The notes under the pieces: generated by a model
The model's input: the letters and a program-made list of their open reading frames with translations, nothing else
The model's database searches: none
What the model was told of the DNA's origin: nothing
Position numbers and translations under genes: made by a program
Source of the DNA: an uncultured Lachnospiraceae bacterium
GTDB lineage: Bacteria; Bacillota; Clostridia; Lachnospirales; Lachnospiraceae
Reading direction: 5' to 3'
Assembly (NCBI GenBank): GCA_910585995.1
Contig: CAJUGG010000094.1
Coordinates: forward strand, 1 to 64,000
DNA: 64,000 bases
Shown here: in pieces, positions 33,201-41,201 of the stretch
Layout of the letters: each line of letters begins with the position of its first letter
How positions within the stretch are numbered: the stretch's first letter is position 1

Positions 33201-35433
33201 TGATAGAATGTCCGTTTTCATTTTGTTCCAGTTGATGCGCTTCATCAAGAAAAAGGATTCCTCCGCGTGCATCTTCTACAATCTCTGTCAAGTGAACACT
33301 TCCATTCAAAAGATCAGCGGCTCTACATTCAATGACATTATTGACTTTTCTGCGCAAAACTCCTAAGTGTCCTAATATTTCACCCATTCGGCGTGCCACT
33401 GTTGTCTTTCCGGTTCCCGGCGCCCCGGAAAAAATATAATTTCCAGGAGCTGGTTCTTCGACTCCCCAGAGAATATTTCTGCTTAAGTTTTTTAAAAACT
33501 TCTTTACATTTGTAAGGCCAATCATCTTGTCTATCTCAGCGATAGCTTCATCTATATTTTGACTTCTTGGATCCAGACAATGCTGAAGATTTTCTGGAAT
33601 ATCAGCAGGACTTAGTTCAAGTCTTTTGCTTTCCTTTCCCTCCGTGATCATTCTTACACTGCAACGCTTTTTCATTGCTGTTAATAAAGTCTCTGCTTCT
33701 CCGGCATTTCCCCATCCTCTCGTCTTTCCCCCGACCCACGCTTCACAAAAATTGGGCAGCAGTTCTTCAAGTTCCTCTCCTATAATGACATCTTCAGGAT
33801 CTTCCCGAACCATCAGCTCTAAGATCTGCTGCATTTCTTCTGCGGAATAGTCTTCTAAGATATATTCATTAGGAAATCTCCTTGCCAGTCCATCGTTTTC
33901 TCTCATCAGCCGATCGATCTCTGCCGGATAGCCTGCAAGAACTACCGCAAACTGTCCTTCATAGGTAGATAAATCATTCACCAACTGATTAATAGCTTCT
34001 ATTCCATGTGGATTTGTTGCCAATGCATATGCTTCGTCAATAAACAGGACACCGCCCATGGCTTCCTGTACTCTGTTTCTTACAAGTCCAGCTGTCCCGC
34101 CCACATTTTGAGAGATCAGGTCAGATGCTGAACACTCCACCAATTGTCCCTGCGGGAGTAATGATAATTGATAATACAACATTCCCATCAATCTGGCAAT
34201 CGTTGTTTTTCCAGTTCCCGAATTTCCCTTTAATCGCATATTCAATGCATGTCCGCGAACAGCCTGCGTATTGGACAGTGGAGTAAAACGGCTGTAACTT
34301 ATTGGCTCTCGATTGCCGGATTGCAGTTGCCTTAGTTTTGATACATACCATTCTCTGATGTAAGTTTTTACTCCTTTTTGAATTACTTTCCCCTTATCAT
34401 CTTGCTTATCATTCAATCCAATCAAACGATTTAGCTGCTCCATTGGAGCGAGATACCTGGCTTCACCAGTAAATTCTCTCCAATTTTCTGCTGAAAGTTC
34501 TCTTTGTGGATCTTCAGACACACAACGGTCTAATCGTGTCAGCAGATTCCTTAACCCCCATTTCTGGCGTGCACACGAGGCGGCTAATTCGTCTGATAAT
34601 TTACGCATATCCTTAACCGCGATCTGTAACCTGCCCTCTGAACGAAAACGCATATAATTTAATAAATTCATAATTTCAGCACTGTTAGGCGTTCTAAGAG
34701 AAATTACCCTGTTCGTTTCAGGAGATCCTGTCTCTATACGGTTCAGCAAAACGTTTTGAACAAATCGTGACCATTGATTGGTTGCTCCGCCAAGGCTTTG
34801 ATTCACACTGTCAGCCAAGGTAGATATCGATGTCTCCCTAAACATGTAAATCACAATACTCTGGTTTGTGCTATGATAGGATTGCAGTTCTTCCAGGATT
34901 GCCATCTCCTGAACACCCATGGAACTGATTAAAGAATCCACATTGCTAAGTACAAGAGCGCAACGATAACGTGAAAATCTTAATAATGAAGTTACTTGCT
35001 CCCAACTTATTCTGATCGCCTGTCTGCCCATATGCAGCGGGCTGTTATTTTCTTGTATCGGAGTTCTGTCATCTCCTGTCACACCCGCTTGCTGCACATT
35101 CGTGTTTCTGTTTCTTCTCCTGTGTCCTAATGGAGCTGTTGCCACAATGCTGCCAGAAGAAGTATCTGAGGGCAGAACTGTAATATTTCCTGTATCATTT
35201 CCGCGTAATATATCATATGACGCCTGATCATAGCAAAATAACATATTGATGCTGTCCAAAAAGAAAACAGCAGAAAATCCCTGTTCATAACGTAAATAAT
35301 GATGAATTTCATATTTTACGTCCGACAGTTGAAGCATATCATTGCAAAACTGATCGTTTGTGTATCCAGTAACTATGTAATGCCCATCCAGGCAAAGTTC
35401 TTTATCAAAATAGGAATGATTCCTTCCGAGCAT
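30283..35433 (-). CDS. Giant multi-AAA+ ATPase with C-terminal trypsin-like protease
   Basis: 1716 residues. A degenerate P-loop-like region (about 140-330) is followed by four CbbX/SpoVK-type AAA+ modules: AAA1 Walker A GNSGTGKT (403-410), Walker B LFIDEA (D466, E467); AAA2 GAPGTGKT (670-677), LFLDEA (D730, E731); AAA3 GPEGSGRH (964-971) with no acidic Walker B, so inactive; AAA4 GNPGVGKT (1250-1257), LFIDEA (D1308, E1309). Residues 1510-1716 are a chymotrypsin-fold protease: H1550 in TCAHVI, D1588 in DCDMAVI, S1668 in GNSGSPV. No signal peptide, so cytosolic. It reads as an unfoldase joined to a protease in one chain. CbbX-type AAA proteins remodel protein complexes; this fusion and number of modules are unusual. 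It lies in the leftward Hsp70 operon. Confidence 0.88.
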   Translation of the reverse strand: MLGRNHSYFDKELCLDGHYIVTGYTNDQFCNDMLQLSDVKYEIHHYLRYEQGFSAVFFLDSINMLFCYDQASYDILRGNDTGNITVLPSDTSSGSIVATAPLGHRRRNRNTNVQQAGVTGDDRTPIQENNSPLHMGRQAIRISWEQVTSLLRFSRYRCALVLSNVDSLISSMGVQEMAILEELQSYHSTNQSIVIYMFRETSISTLADSVNQSLGGATNQWSRFVQNVLLNRIETGSPETNRVISLRTPNSAEIMNLLNYMRFRSEGRLQIAVKDMRKLSDELAASCARQKWGLRNLLTRLDRCVSEDPQRELSAENWREFTGEARYLAPMEQLNRLIGLNDKQDDKGKVIQKGVKTYIREWYVSKLRQLQSGNREPISYSRFTPLSNTQAVRGHALNMRLKGNSGTGKTTIARLMGMLYYQLSLLPQGQLVECSASDLISQNVGGTAGLVRNRVQEAMGGVLFIDEAYALATNPHGIEAINQLVNDLSTYEGQFAVVLAGYPAEIDRLMRENDGLARRFPNEYILEDYSAEEMQQILELMVREDPEDVIIGEELEELLPNFCEAWVGGKTRGWGNAGEAETLLTAMKKRCSVRMITEGKESKRLELSPADIPENLQHCLDPRSQNIDEAIAEIDKMIGLTNVKKFLKNLSRNILWGVEEPAPGNYIFSGAPGTGKTTVARRMGEILGHLGVLRRKVNNVIECRAADLLNGSVHLTEIVEDARGGILFLDEAHQLEQNENGHSIIRELVPLIEDPEIHADTCFICAGYPAEMKRFLTVDQGLSRRFPINHRIRFDDYTASELVQILEVMAAERGERTDGPEFQAYRLRSKVALEHYLEHKPLHFGNGGFIRDVYLPESIAARTKRLNRKYMGDENSIISKEQVEKVDVLERKTLTEEDIPESFLQFAGPVGRVPKGERNTKTLLSELYGKSELVEYIESLFVQGEEDVFFDGKTDVGMHYSIAGPEGSGRHTSIRTMAFARKELGFLEKDDVIFAGKADLEAGYVGQTAAKTQNIIEQAVGGTLVITYPSTMLPKNANDNTFGPEALGVIVSAMGEHFSDLCVVFLDTVDGMEEFLKMFPSVRSHLSRQFVFDDLGYEDMFHIFDLKTRDSMEFEDDVKNLLPDIFLNWVSDKGGLGDAVLSWGNGKEIEQLISELIQNWKREKGTIFTSEIMDHGSAYTLKKRFITRTMFPKNMEKYMVSNRILSEHALQELEAMTGLKRVKDSIHVIERRLRRMPNGTVNPGLYCYIGNPGVGKTTIARLMGGILKATGTLSQGHVIIRTARQMCDHVNEFDQIIKLAKNGILFIDEAHQLAETINGRTVIKKLLTVLEDTEIIKDTCIILAGYPRDMAVLFEADSGLASRFGTANSVIQFDDYTPEELVEILDHMALNANSVLQIGTPYPLRLSDGYRKRSLELFHRIVKGGNSDFGNARFVRNYLHDSVDELLERLDLEYGIEGKAPMDVADYLTEQDIPKKFRSIVSRKRRRAVIPEADMIFACENKITDNNLAEKVHEYSQSIVLLEIYSKGIKQGEGTGSIVTTTGHILTCAHVIKGADRIRARIYNPGMAGGDYRWFECEILDPVFGDCDMAVIQMKGINFKPVTLRPADIEIQSGEETLLIGFPLGAILTGNRVEDLAASHFSGRIASVQSVEDITRYYIDTTGLHGNSGSPVISKSDGCMIGVFSGSIIPCKDGSLDELNFFYPIRYFWDKYVMKG

Positions 35434-35467
35434 ATCAATACCTTCCCCTAACTAACGAGTTGCCACT

Positions 35468-37036
35468 TTATACCACTCCTCTGGCATTATGATCTGGTTT
35501 GATGACTTCAAAAGAGCGTTCTGTTCTCCACTGTTGTATATTGGTTACTTCTGTTCTATTTGATGCAGTATTCTCAAAACCAGGTACAGTACACACCTCA
35601 GATTGTTCCAGACCAAGCCCTGACAGAGATGACAAGAGATCCCTCGCAATTTCATCACCATGTTCTTCATTTAGACTTCCGTACTCTATAATATCAGATT
35701 CCAATTGGTTCCCAATGGATCCATTTTCCTGAACAACAGGGGTCTGGGTAATGACAATTTCAAAACGGGTTACAGGATTTCTCAAATGTAACCTATGCGC
35801 AGACCGCTGATCATTCCCCTGATAACTATGATCCATGACAGAAAGCCCCATCTCACCTAACTGATCTGCAATATCCTGTGCAATCTCGCCTCTGTCCTGA
35901 CTTGCATAAAAAGCTTCCACTGCAAACATCGAAGTATCGTCAATCTCACGACTGATTTGAAGACCCGCAGACTGGATTCCATCCAAATCAGAAAACGCTA
36001 ACTCCTCCGGCCGTTCTAGCTGTTCTTCCAGAGATTCTAAACGAGATTCTATTGCAGATAAATCCCCTGCACTCCAACAGTCAACATCAACCGCGGCGTC
36101 TGGTTCCTCCGGCAATGCAAATCTTCTGCTTGCTTCTAATTGTGCTGTTGCAGCACCAATCATCTGTCTTGTTGCTTCTAGTCGAAGCTGCCATCTTTGT
36201 TCTGCACTTACTGCATCCTGATAAAGCCTGTATGCCTCCTCAAGAGCAGATCTTGCTTCGCGGCGGGCCGTCGCTGAATTCTCAGGAATATTAGATGCAT
36301 CTTGGATCTCTCTTCGTGCGGAATCACTGGCATCTGTCACTGGTTTTAATCTTCCAGGACATAAAAGCTCCACACGATAATTCTCTTGTATTTCTTCCAG
36401 CAGCATCTGTGTCATTCTCTCATATTCACGCGCCATCTCCAGCAGAGTTCCATGATTGCGGGCAGTAGCCTGAATGGCCGAATCCATATGGTCCAGTCGG
36501 TCGTGAACACTTTGTAATTCAGACTCTACCTGTTCTTCCAGCGCATGCATTTCTCCCTCAAGTCTCTGATTATTCTGACGCATTGCCTCTTCAATCCTTC
36601 GATTGTTTGTGTTGATGGCATTTGCCACATCCTCTCTTGTCTGATCTAAAGCATTCGAAAATTCGGATCTTGTTCTTGAGAGCTCACTTGTAAAATTCTG
36701 GTGCATCTCCCGCACACGCTCTTCATTTTCCTGTGACAGTTCCTGAAATCTTATATTACTGTCTTTTATGGTTTGCTGTAATTGCGCACGCAATGCCTGT
36801 GCCTCTCTGGTCGCTGCCGCTCCTTGTTCCTCCAATCGCTGATTCAAATGATCCAGATGACGATTCATGGTGCGTGCTTGGTTTCTGTATTCTGCCAGGG
36901 CTGCTTCATTTTTTGCACTCAGTTGATTCAAAAGCCGGTTGCTCTCCTGAAGACTCGTGGCCCGTGCAGCTCTGTTCCTTAGATCTCTCAGTTCATTATC
37001 AGATATTGTTGTATATGTAGTCTTTCTGCCACTCAT
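35468..37036 (-). CDS. Long coiled-coil protein of the chaperone/AAA operon
   Basis: 522 residues, not recognised by family. Residues about 40-220 are a glutamate/arginine/glutamine-rich coiled coil (heptads through LDHLNQRLEEQG and DHMDSAIQATARNHG). A second helical stretch covers about 240-350. The C-terminal 170 residues look globular alpha/beta (DIADQLGEMGLSVMDHSYQG, FEIVITQTPVV, HGDEIARDLLSSLSGLGLE). No membrane segment. Its start overlaps the last 38 bases of the radical SAM gene in another frame, indicating tight coupling. It may be a structural partner or substrate of the radical SAM protein or the AAA protein. Confidence 0.7.
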   Translation of the reverse strand: MSGRKTTYTTISDNELRDLRNRAARATSLQESNRLLNQLSAKNEAALAEYRNQARTMNRHLDHLNQRLEEQGAAATREAQALRAQLQQTIKDSNIRFQELSQENEERVREMHQNFTSELSRTRSEFSNALDQTREDVANAINTNNRRIEEAMRQNNQRLEGEMHALEEQVESELQSVHDRLDHMDSAIQATARNHGTLLEMAREYERMTQMLLEEIQENYRVELLCPGRLKPVTDASDSARREIQDASNIPENSATARREARSALEEAYRLYQDAVSAEQRWQLRLEATRQMIGAATAQLEASRRFALPEEPDAAVDVDCWSAGDLSAIESRLESLEEQLERPEELAFSDLDGIQSAGLQISREIDDTSMFAVEAFYASQDRGEIAQDIADQLGEMGLSVMDHSYQGNDQRSAHRLHLRNPVTRFEIVITQTPVVQENGSIGNQLESDIIEYGSLNEEHGDEIARDLLSSLSGLGLEQSEVCTVPGFENTASNRTEVTNIQQWRTERSFEVIKPDHNARGVV

Positions 37037-37613
37037 ATTTTTTCTCTCCTATGGACTTATTATTGGGAATCCCTATTTCATGAACATAGATTCCATGATA
37101 AAAAGTTTCATGTTCTCTGCCTTCTGAGCCATATGCATTCTCATAGACCTTATATCTGTCTGTCAAAAATAAAGTTCTTTGATTAGAGGAGCCACGCAGA
37201 CCCTTGCTGTCGTCAAGTTCTTTTATATAGGGGCCATCTATCAATAGATCTATGTTGGATATCAATTTTTTAGCTGCATCATCCTTCAATAAATCTTCAT
37301 ATTGATATCCGGTATACACAATCACACCCATATCTCTTTTTGCTCGGATTCTGCTTAATAAATCAGATAATTCCTCTGCCTGAAGAAACGGTTCGCCTCC
37401 GCTTATCGTGATACCATCCGCTTTTGAAAGCACAATCTCATATGCCAATGCATCGATCTTTATAGGTATACCCATCTCCATATTCTTTGCACTCTCTGCA
37501 ATGCACCCCAAGCAATTCTGCATACATCCCTGCACCCACAGAACATACCTTGTACCTGGCCCTAGTACATGAACTGCAGGTTCTTTCATATAAACATAGA
37601 TAAAATCCCTCAT
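36999..37613 (-). CDS. NrdG/PFL-activase-like radical SAM protein
   Basis: 204 residues. The N-terminus LGPGTRYVLWVQGCMQNCLGC holds the radical SAM cluster motif CxxxCxxC (C30, C34, C37). ITISGGEPFLQAEELSDLL is the SAM-binding GGE motif, and VIVYTGYQYEDLL, then LIDGPYIKELDD follow the NrdG layout. NrdG normally makes the glycyl radical in the class III ribonucleotide reductase NrdD, yet no NrdD lies nearby; the gene is embedded between two coiled-coil genes. A substrate among the operon proteins is therefore likely. The C-terminus is about 45 residues longer than minimal NrdG. Confidence 0.88.
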   Translation of the reverse strand: MRDFIYVYMKEPAVHVLGPGTRYVLWVQGCMQNCLGCIAESAKNMEMGIPIKIDALAYEIVLSKADGITISGGEPFLQAEELSDLLSRIRAKRDMGVIVYTGYQYEDLLKDDAAKKLISNIDLLIDGPYIKELDDSKGLRGSSNQRTLFLTDRYKVYENAYGSEGREHETFYHGIYVHEIGIPNNKSIGEKKYEWQKDYIYNNI

Positions 37614-37626
37614 CTAGCCTCCCACG

Positions 37627-38865
37627 TCATTGCCTTGCTCTGCGTCTTACACGCTGAAGATCTTTCTGTGCTGCATCTGCACATCTTGTTAAAATATTGT
37701 CAATATCACGTAAATTCTGACGTGTATCCTCTAGTTTTTTCTTTATGCCTGGAACTTGTCCTACATCTAATGTTCTCTTTAAGTCAACATTTTCCGGATG
37801 TTCCAAGCCTTTGATCATTGCTTCCAATGGAGATTCTACCGCGTCATACCAGTTACTGTATTCTTTATGCCTGCTCTGACACTTCATCAAATTCTCTGCA
37901 AGCTGATTGGCTGTGCTTTCCGTATGGTCAAGAAATTCCTCCTGATTCTTTATATACATCTTTAATTCATCCAGTGATGATGTGATCAGATCTGTCAGAT
38001 TCGTGGTCAGTGTATGTCTTTCTTCGTCATATATGGTGTTCTGTTGATTCAGGCTTTCCCATCTGTTGGTGAGTATCTCAGTCGCGACCTTATTTTCTTC
38101 TACGACAGGTATCAGCTCATCTATCCTATTCTGAAGGTTTTTTTGTTTTTCCGGACTATATTCTGTCTCGGCGTTTTGTAGCTCTAAAAGTACTTTTTCT
38201 AATTCTTTATAGTTGTCCTTTAGCTGAACGATCTCTTCTGGAATATCCGCAATCGCTTTCTTTGTATGGCTAATCTCTTTCGTTACTTCATCTTTCTCTT
38301 CTTCCAGCTTTTGATATTGCTCTTTTAACGTCCGAAGCTTCTCTTTCTGAGCGGACAACGTCTGGAACAATTGATCGTTACTGCACTTTTGTTCTTCTAT
38401 CATTTCCGGTCTGCACTCTTTGAGCATCTTATCCAGACCTTCTTTGATGGTTTTTTGCTCTTTTAATCCTTTTCTTAGATGTTCGATTCGTATTTGCAAT
38501 TCTTTATTCGTTGCGACTGCTTCTTCATACTGCGATTGCAGCGATGAAGCGTGATCTTTCTTTCCCTGTATCTTGCTCAAGATCTCCTGCAGTTCCCCAC
38601 GAATCGTCTCGTCACTGTTTTCATTTGAATCCGCATGAAACTCATAGAATCGATTCACTCTGACAGCAAAACTTAGATAATTTGCGTAAACCTCGTCCGT
38701 GATCCCGTCATTGCCCTCACTGGGAAATACGCGTTCAGCCATCTTTAACAGTGCATTACATGTAGAAAGCAGCGATACTGCCAAATCTGTTCCATCCAGC
38801 TTTTCAATCTGTTTTGCCTCTTGTTCTATCTGTCTTTTTAATTTCCGTTTATCTGTGTTTTGCAT
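37627..38865 (-). CDS. Coiled-coil protein of the chaperone/AAA operon
   Basis: 412 residues, unrecognised. A helical N-terminal part (1-95, with a conserved-looking DEVYANYLSFAVRVNRFYEF) is followed by a long lysine/glutamate-rich coiled coil (about 95-345) and a short basic C-terminus (QKDLQRVRRRARQ). No membrane segment. Start at 38865 since GGAGGGG precedes it; four extra residues upstream would place the site inside the gene. It lies between the degenerate Hsp70-like gene and the radical SAM gene with 13-15 base gaps. Confidence 0.7.
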   Translation of the reverse strand: MQNTDKRKLKRQIEQEAKQIEKLDGTDLAVSLLSTCNALLKMAERVFPSEGNDGITDEVYANYLSFAVRVNRFYEFHADSNENSDETIRGELQEILSKIQGKKDHASSLQSQYEEAVATNKELQIRIEHLRKGLKEQKTIKEGLDKMLKECRPEMIEEQKCSNDQLFQTLSAQKEKLRTLKEQYQKLEEEKDEVTKEISHTKKAIADIPEEIVQLKDNYKELEKVLLELQNAETEYSPEKQKNLQNRIDELIPVVEENKVATEILTNRWESLNQQNTIYDEERHTLTTNLTDLITSSLDELKMYIKNQEEFLDHTESTANQLAENLMKCQSRHKEYSNWYDAVESPLEAMIKGLEHPENVDLKRTLDVGQVPGIKKKLEDTRQNLRDIDNILTRCADAAQKDLQRVRRRARQ

Positions 38866-38880
38866 AATCCCCTCCATACA

Positions 38881-39831
38881 TCAGACAACAGGAATATCGT
38901 ATATCCGTGTCGGATGATGATATCTTCTAATCCGTATCACAGGTTTTCTGTTCACAACAAAAGCTCCAATCTCAATGACATCGCACTCAAGCGCTTCCAA
39001 CGAATATGGAAGATCTATAAGTTTTTTTTTCAAATGGATCTCAAACTCCAACGGTTCACCAGCAGCGACCAAAATCGGCTCCAAATACTTTAGTTCCTCA
39101 ATCTTAGCCGCTTCATCCAAAACAGGAATTTTTTCTTTTTCTTTTGCTCCATCAGCTTTCACAAGTTTTATAAAAATATTTTGCTTTGATTCTATTTCTT
39201 TGTTGTATGCTTGTTCACCTATCGATGCAATCTCATCCGCCTGATCCGAATAGTTGTCGCTCACAAAACGATCATCCGCTAAAAATGGATCAAAAGTCAG
39301 AAAATCTTTGATACAATACGTAATCGGATAATACAATGCCGCTTTTCCTACAATCATAAATCTGGAATCACTTTCATCAAATTGGGTTTCAGACCACAAA
39401 TCGTCCAGTTCTGACAATAGTTTCTCTAATCTGCTGCATGCGGTTGTGAATATTTTATCAAATCCGGCACAATCGAGATCTATGCCTAATGTATCCTTAA
39501 AACCAGGATTCATCTGCTTCTCTGACTGATAATACATCCTCATTTTTTTATTGAAAGCGTCTATATTTGTATTTATACAATTACTGATACTGTCTTGTCG
39601 TCTTGTCACCTTGCAAAATGACTGGTTGATATCATCCATGCAGGAACCTTTTTCAGACAGTGTCTTTATGCGGACCGTTTTGATCTGGCCCTCTTTTGTG
39701 CATGTACAGAAGCCAACAGAGTAGTCATCTGCATGAAAAATCACCATATGCAGCAAAGACGGAAGATCTTTTTTATCCTTATTTCTGCTATACTCATAAA
39801 AACTAATCGCTTCAAAAAGAGAAATCGCCAT
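38881..39831 (-). CDS. Degenerate Hsp70/actin-fold protein
   Basis: 316 residues without a recognised family. The stretch FMIVGKAALYYPITYCIKDF, then DEIASIGEQAYN (about 155-210) lines up with the adenosine motif of Hsp70 (LVGGASQMPMV ... AIAYGAARY) found in the two complete paralogues upstream, but the phosphate loops are lost. The C-terminal 80 residues (PLEFEIHLKKKLIDLPYSLE) resemble their short beta-domain. It is thus probably an ATPase-dead relative, serving as a regulator or adaptor. Relationship inferred by eye; a structure prediction would decide. Confidence 0.55.
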   Translation of the reverse strand: MAISLFEAISFYEYSRNKDKKDLPSLLHMVIFHADDYSVGFCTCTKEGQIKTVRIKTLSEKGSCMDDINQSFCKVTRRQDSISNCINTNIDAFNKKMRMYYQSEKQMNPGFKDTLGIDLDCAGFDKIFTTACSRLEKLLSELDDLWSETQFDESDSRFMIVGKAALYYPITYCIKDFLTFDPFLADDRFVSDNYSDQADEIASIGEQAYNKEIESKQNIFIKLVKADGAKEKEKIPVLDEAAKIEELKYLEPILVAAGEPLEFEIHLKKKLIDLPYSLEALECDVIEIGAFVVNRKPVIRIRRYHHPTRIYDIPVV

Positions 39832-39845
39832 ATGTTACACCTCAT

Positions 39846-41186
39846 CTATACAGAAACTACAGCCTGAATGACGACGTCATCTTCACTGGAATCATTGATC
39901 TTCTTAGCCACACCTGGAACCATACAGCCTTTTATTTTATAATCTTTAGTATCATCAAAATTACTGTCATCTTCCAGAACATGCCACACTTCATCAAACC
40001 TGCTGCCACTTTCCGGATAGAATACATACAGATCCAAGCCATTTAAGGATAATTCAAACTTGCGAAGGAACGTTGTCAATGTTTTGTTGAGTTTCTTCAG
40101 GCCTTCCATCGTTGGTGATGAACTTTTATCTGATTCTAGTTGGAGCAGTTCTCCGGCGATCAGTTTATCGACATTCACGATGTGGTATAGTTCCACATAG
40201 CGCTCGGCAAGCGGGCGCAACTCATGTGGATACAGTGACACCTGCCATCGGTGAAGATGACCATAAAAATCTTCTTTGATACTGGAAAGCTCCTCAATCG
40301 CCGTACTCAGTGTCTTCACCCAGGCTGCCTGTAAGTCATTGGTTTTATCACACAAATCATTGTGGATGGCTTCTGCTTGTCCAAGCGCTTTTCTGTTTTT
40401 ATCCAACGCCACGTTCAAGTCATCTTCTATGGATTTTTTTAACTCATCCCGCTCCTGTTTCAAAAACATCTGCACCATCTCTTTCGATAGCGTCCTGGCA
40501 GTGTCTGTTCTATTATTCTTATGATAGTTCGCCTGTGCCTCTGATTTCATCTTTTCAGCTTCAAGTTTTGCACCCGCAACAGTCTTATCTGCTTTTATTT
40601 TCGCATCTTCGATCATTGCTTCCGCCTGTTTTTGAGCTTCGGCTACAATTATTTCTCCCTGTCTTTTTGCTTCTTCTATGGCAGTTTCAGCTTGTCTTTG
40701 TACTTCCATGATTTTGGTTTCTTCTTGTCTCACATTCGACTGCTGTTCTTTTTTCAAAAAGTTTACATGATAATTTTGTCCTGCTTTTCTTGTACGAGAA
40801 AGCACAACATAGATATTTTGAAAACTGTATATAGAACTATTTTGATGCTCATATGCAGACCAGTCACTCCAAGCTATTTGCTGGTTATGTATTAATCCGG
40901 GTATCACGATATATGGTATATATCTTTCTGAATCAGCTTTAGGCAATCCACTGAGCAATTGATTTGCATCGTTCAAACTGCTATATGCAATTGCCTCTAA
41001 GTGCACTTTATTTTCAATCAGAATATTAATCAATTCACAGAATCCTTGTATTTTATATTCCTCAACAACCGCATCACGCAGTCTTGTAAAATATGTTTTC
41101 GCATCTATCCGACCGAGCATGGAATTTCCGTAGCCAGCTTGGTATATGTTCCATGCATCATTTATAACTTGCCTATCATTCCCCAT
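39846..41186 (-). CDS. Coiled-coil protein with GrpE-like C-terminal domain
   Basis: 446 residues. Residues 1-140 are globular and unrecognised. Residues about 145-300 form a long alanine/lysine/glutamate-rich helix (AIEEAKRQGEIIVAEAQKQA). Residues about 320-446 resemble GrpE: a helix pair (LKKLNKTLTTFLRKFELSL) and a beta domain LYVFYPESGSRFDEVWHVLE, then KGCMVPGVAKK, parallel to GrpE's PxGExFDPxxHEA and RPAxVxV segments. GrpE is the nucleotide exchange factor of Hsp70 proteins, and two Hsp70-like ATPases are encoded directly upstream, which supports this reading. Role inferred. Confidence 0.65.
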   Translation of the reverse strand: MGNDRQVINDAWNIYQAGYGNSMLGRIDAKTYFTRLRDAVVEEYKIQGFCELINILIENKVHLEAIAYSSLNDANQLLSGLPKADSERYIPYIVIPGLIHNQQIAWSDWSAYEHQNSSIYSFQNIYVVLSRTRKAGQNYHVNFLKKEQQSNVRQEETKIMEVQRQAETAIEEAKRQGEIIVAEAQKQAEAMIEDAKIKADKTVAGAKLEAEKMKSEAQANYHKNNRTDTARTLSKEMVQMFLKQERDELKKSIEDDLNVALDKNRKALGQAEAIHNDLCDKTNDLQAAWVKTLSTAIEELSSIKEDFYGHLHRWQVSLYPHELRPLAERYVELYHIVNVDKLIAGELLQLESDKSSSPTMEGLKKLNKTLTTFLRKFELSLNGLDLYVFYPESGSRFDEVWHVLEDDSNFDDTKDYKIKGCMVPGVAKKINDSSEDDVVIQAVVSV

Positions 41187-41201
41187 AAAAAAACCCCCTT
41201 T

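Noticed and set aside
36999..37613. Annotation as anaerobic ribonucleotide reductase activase (nrdG)
   Set aside because: The family resemblance is clear but no nrdD is near and the gene is embedded in the chaperone/AAA operon, so the specific name is not supported.
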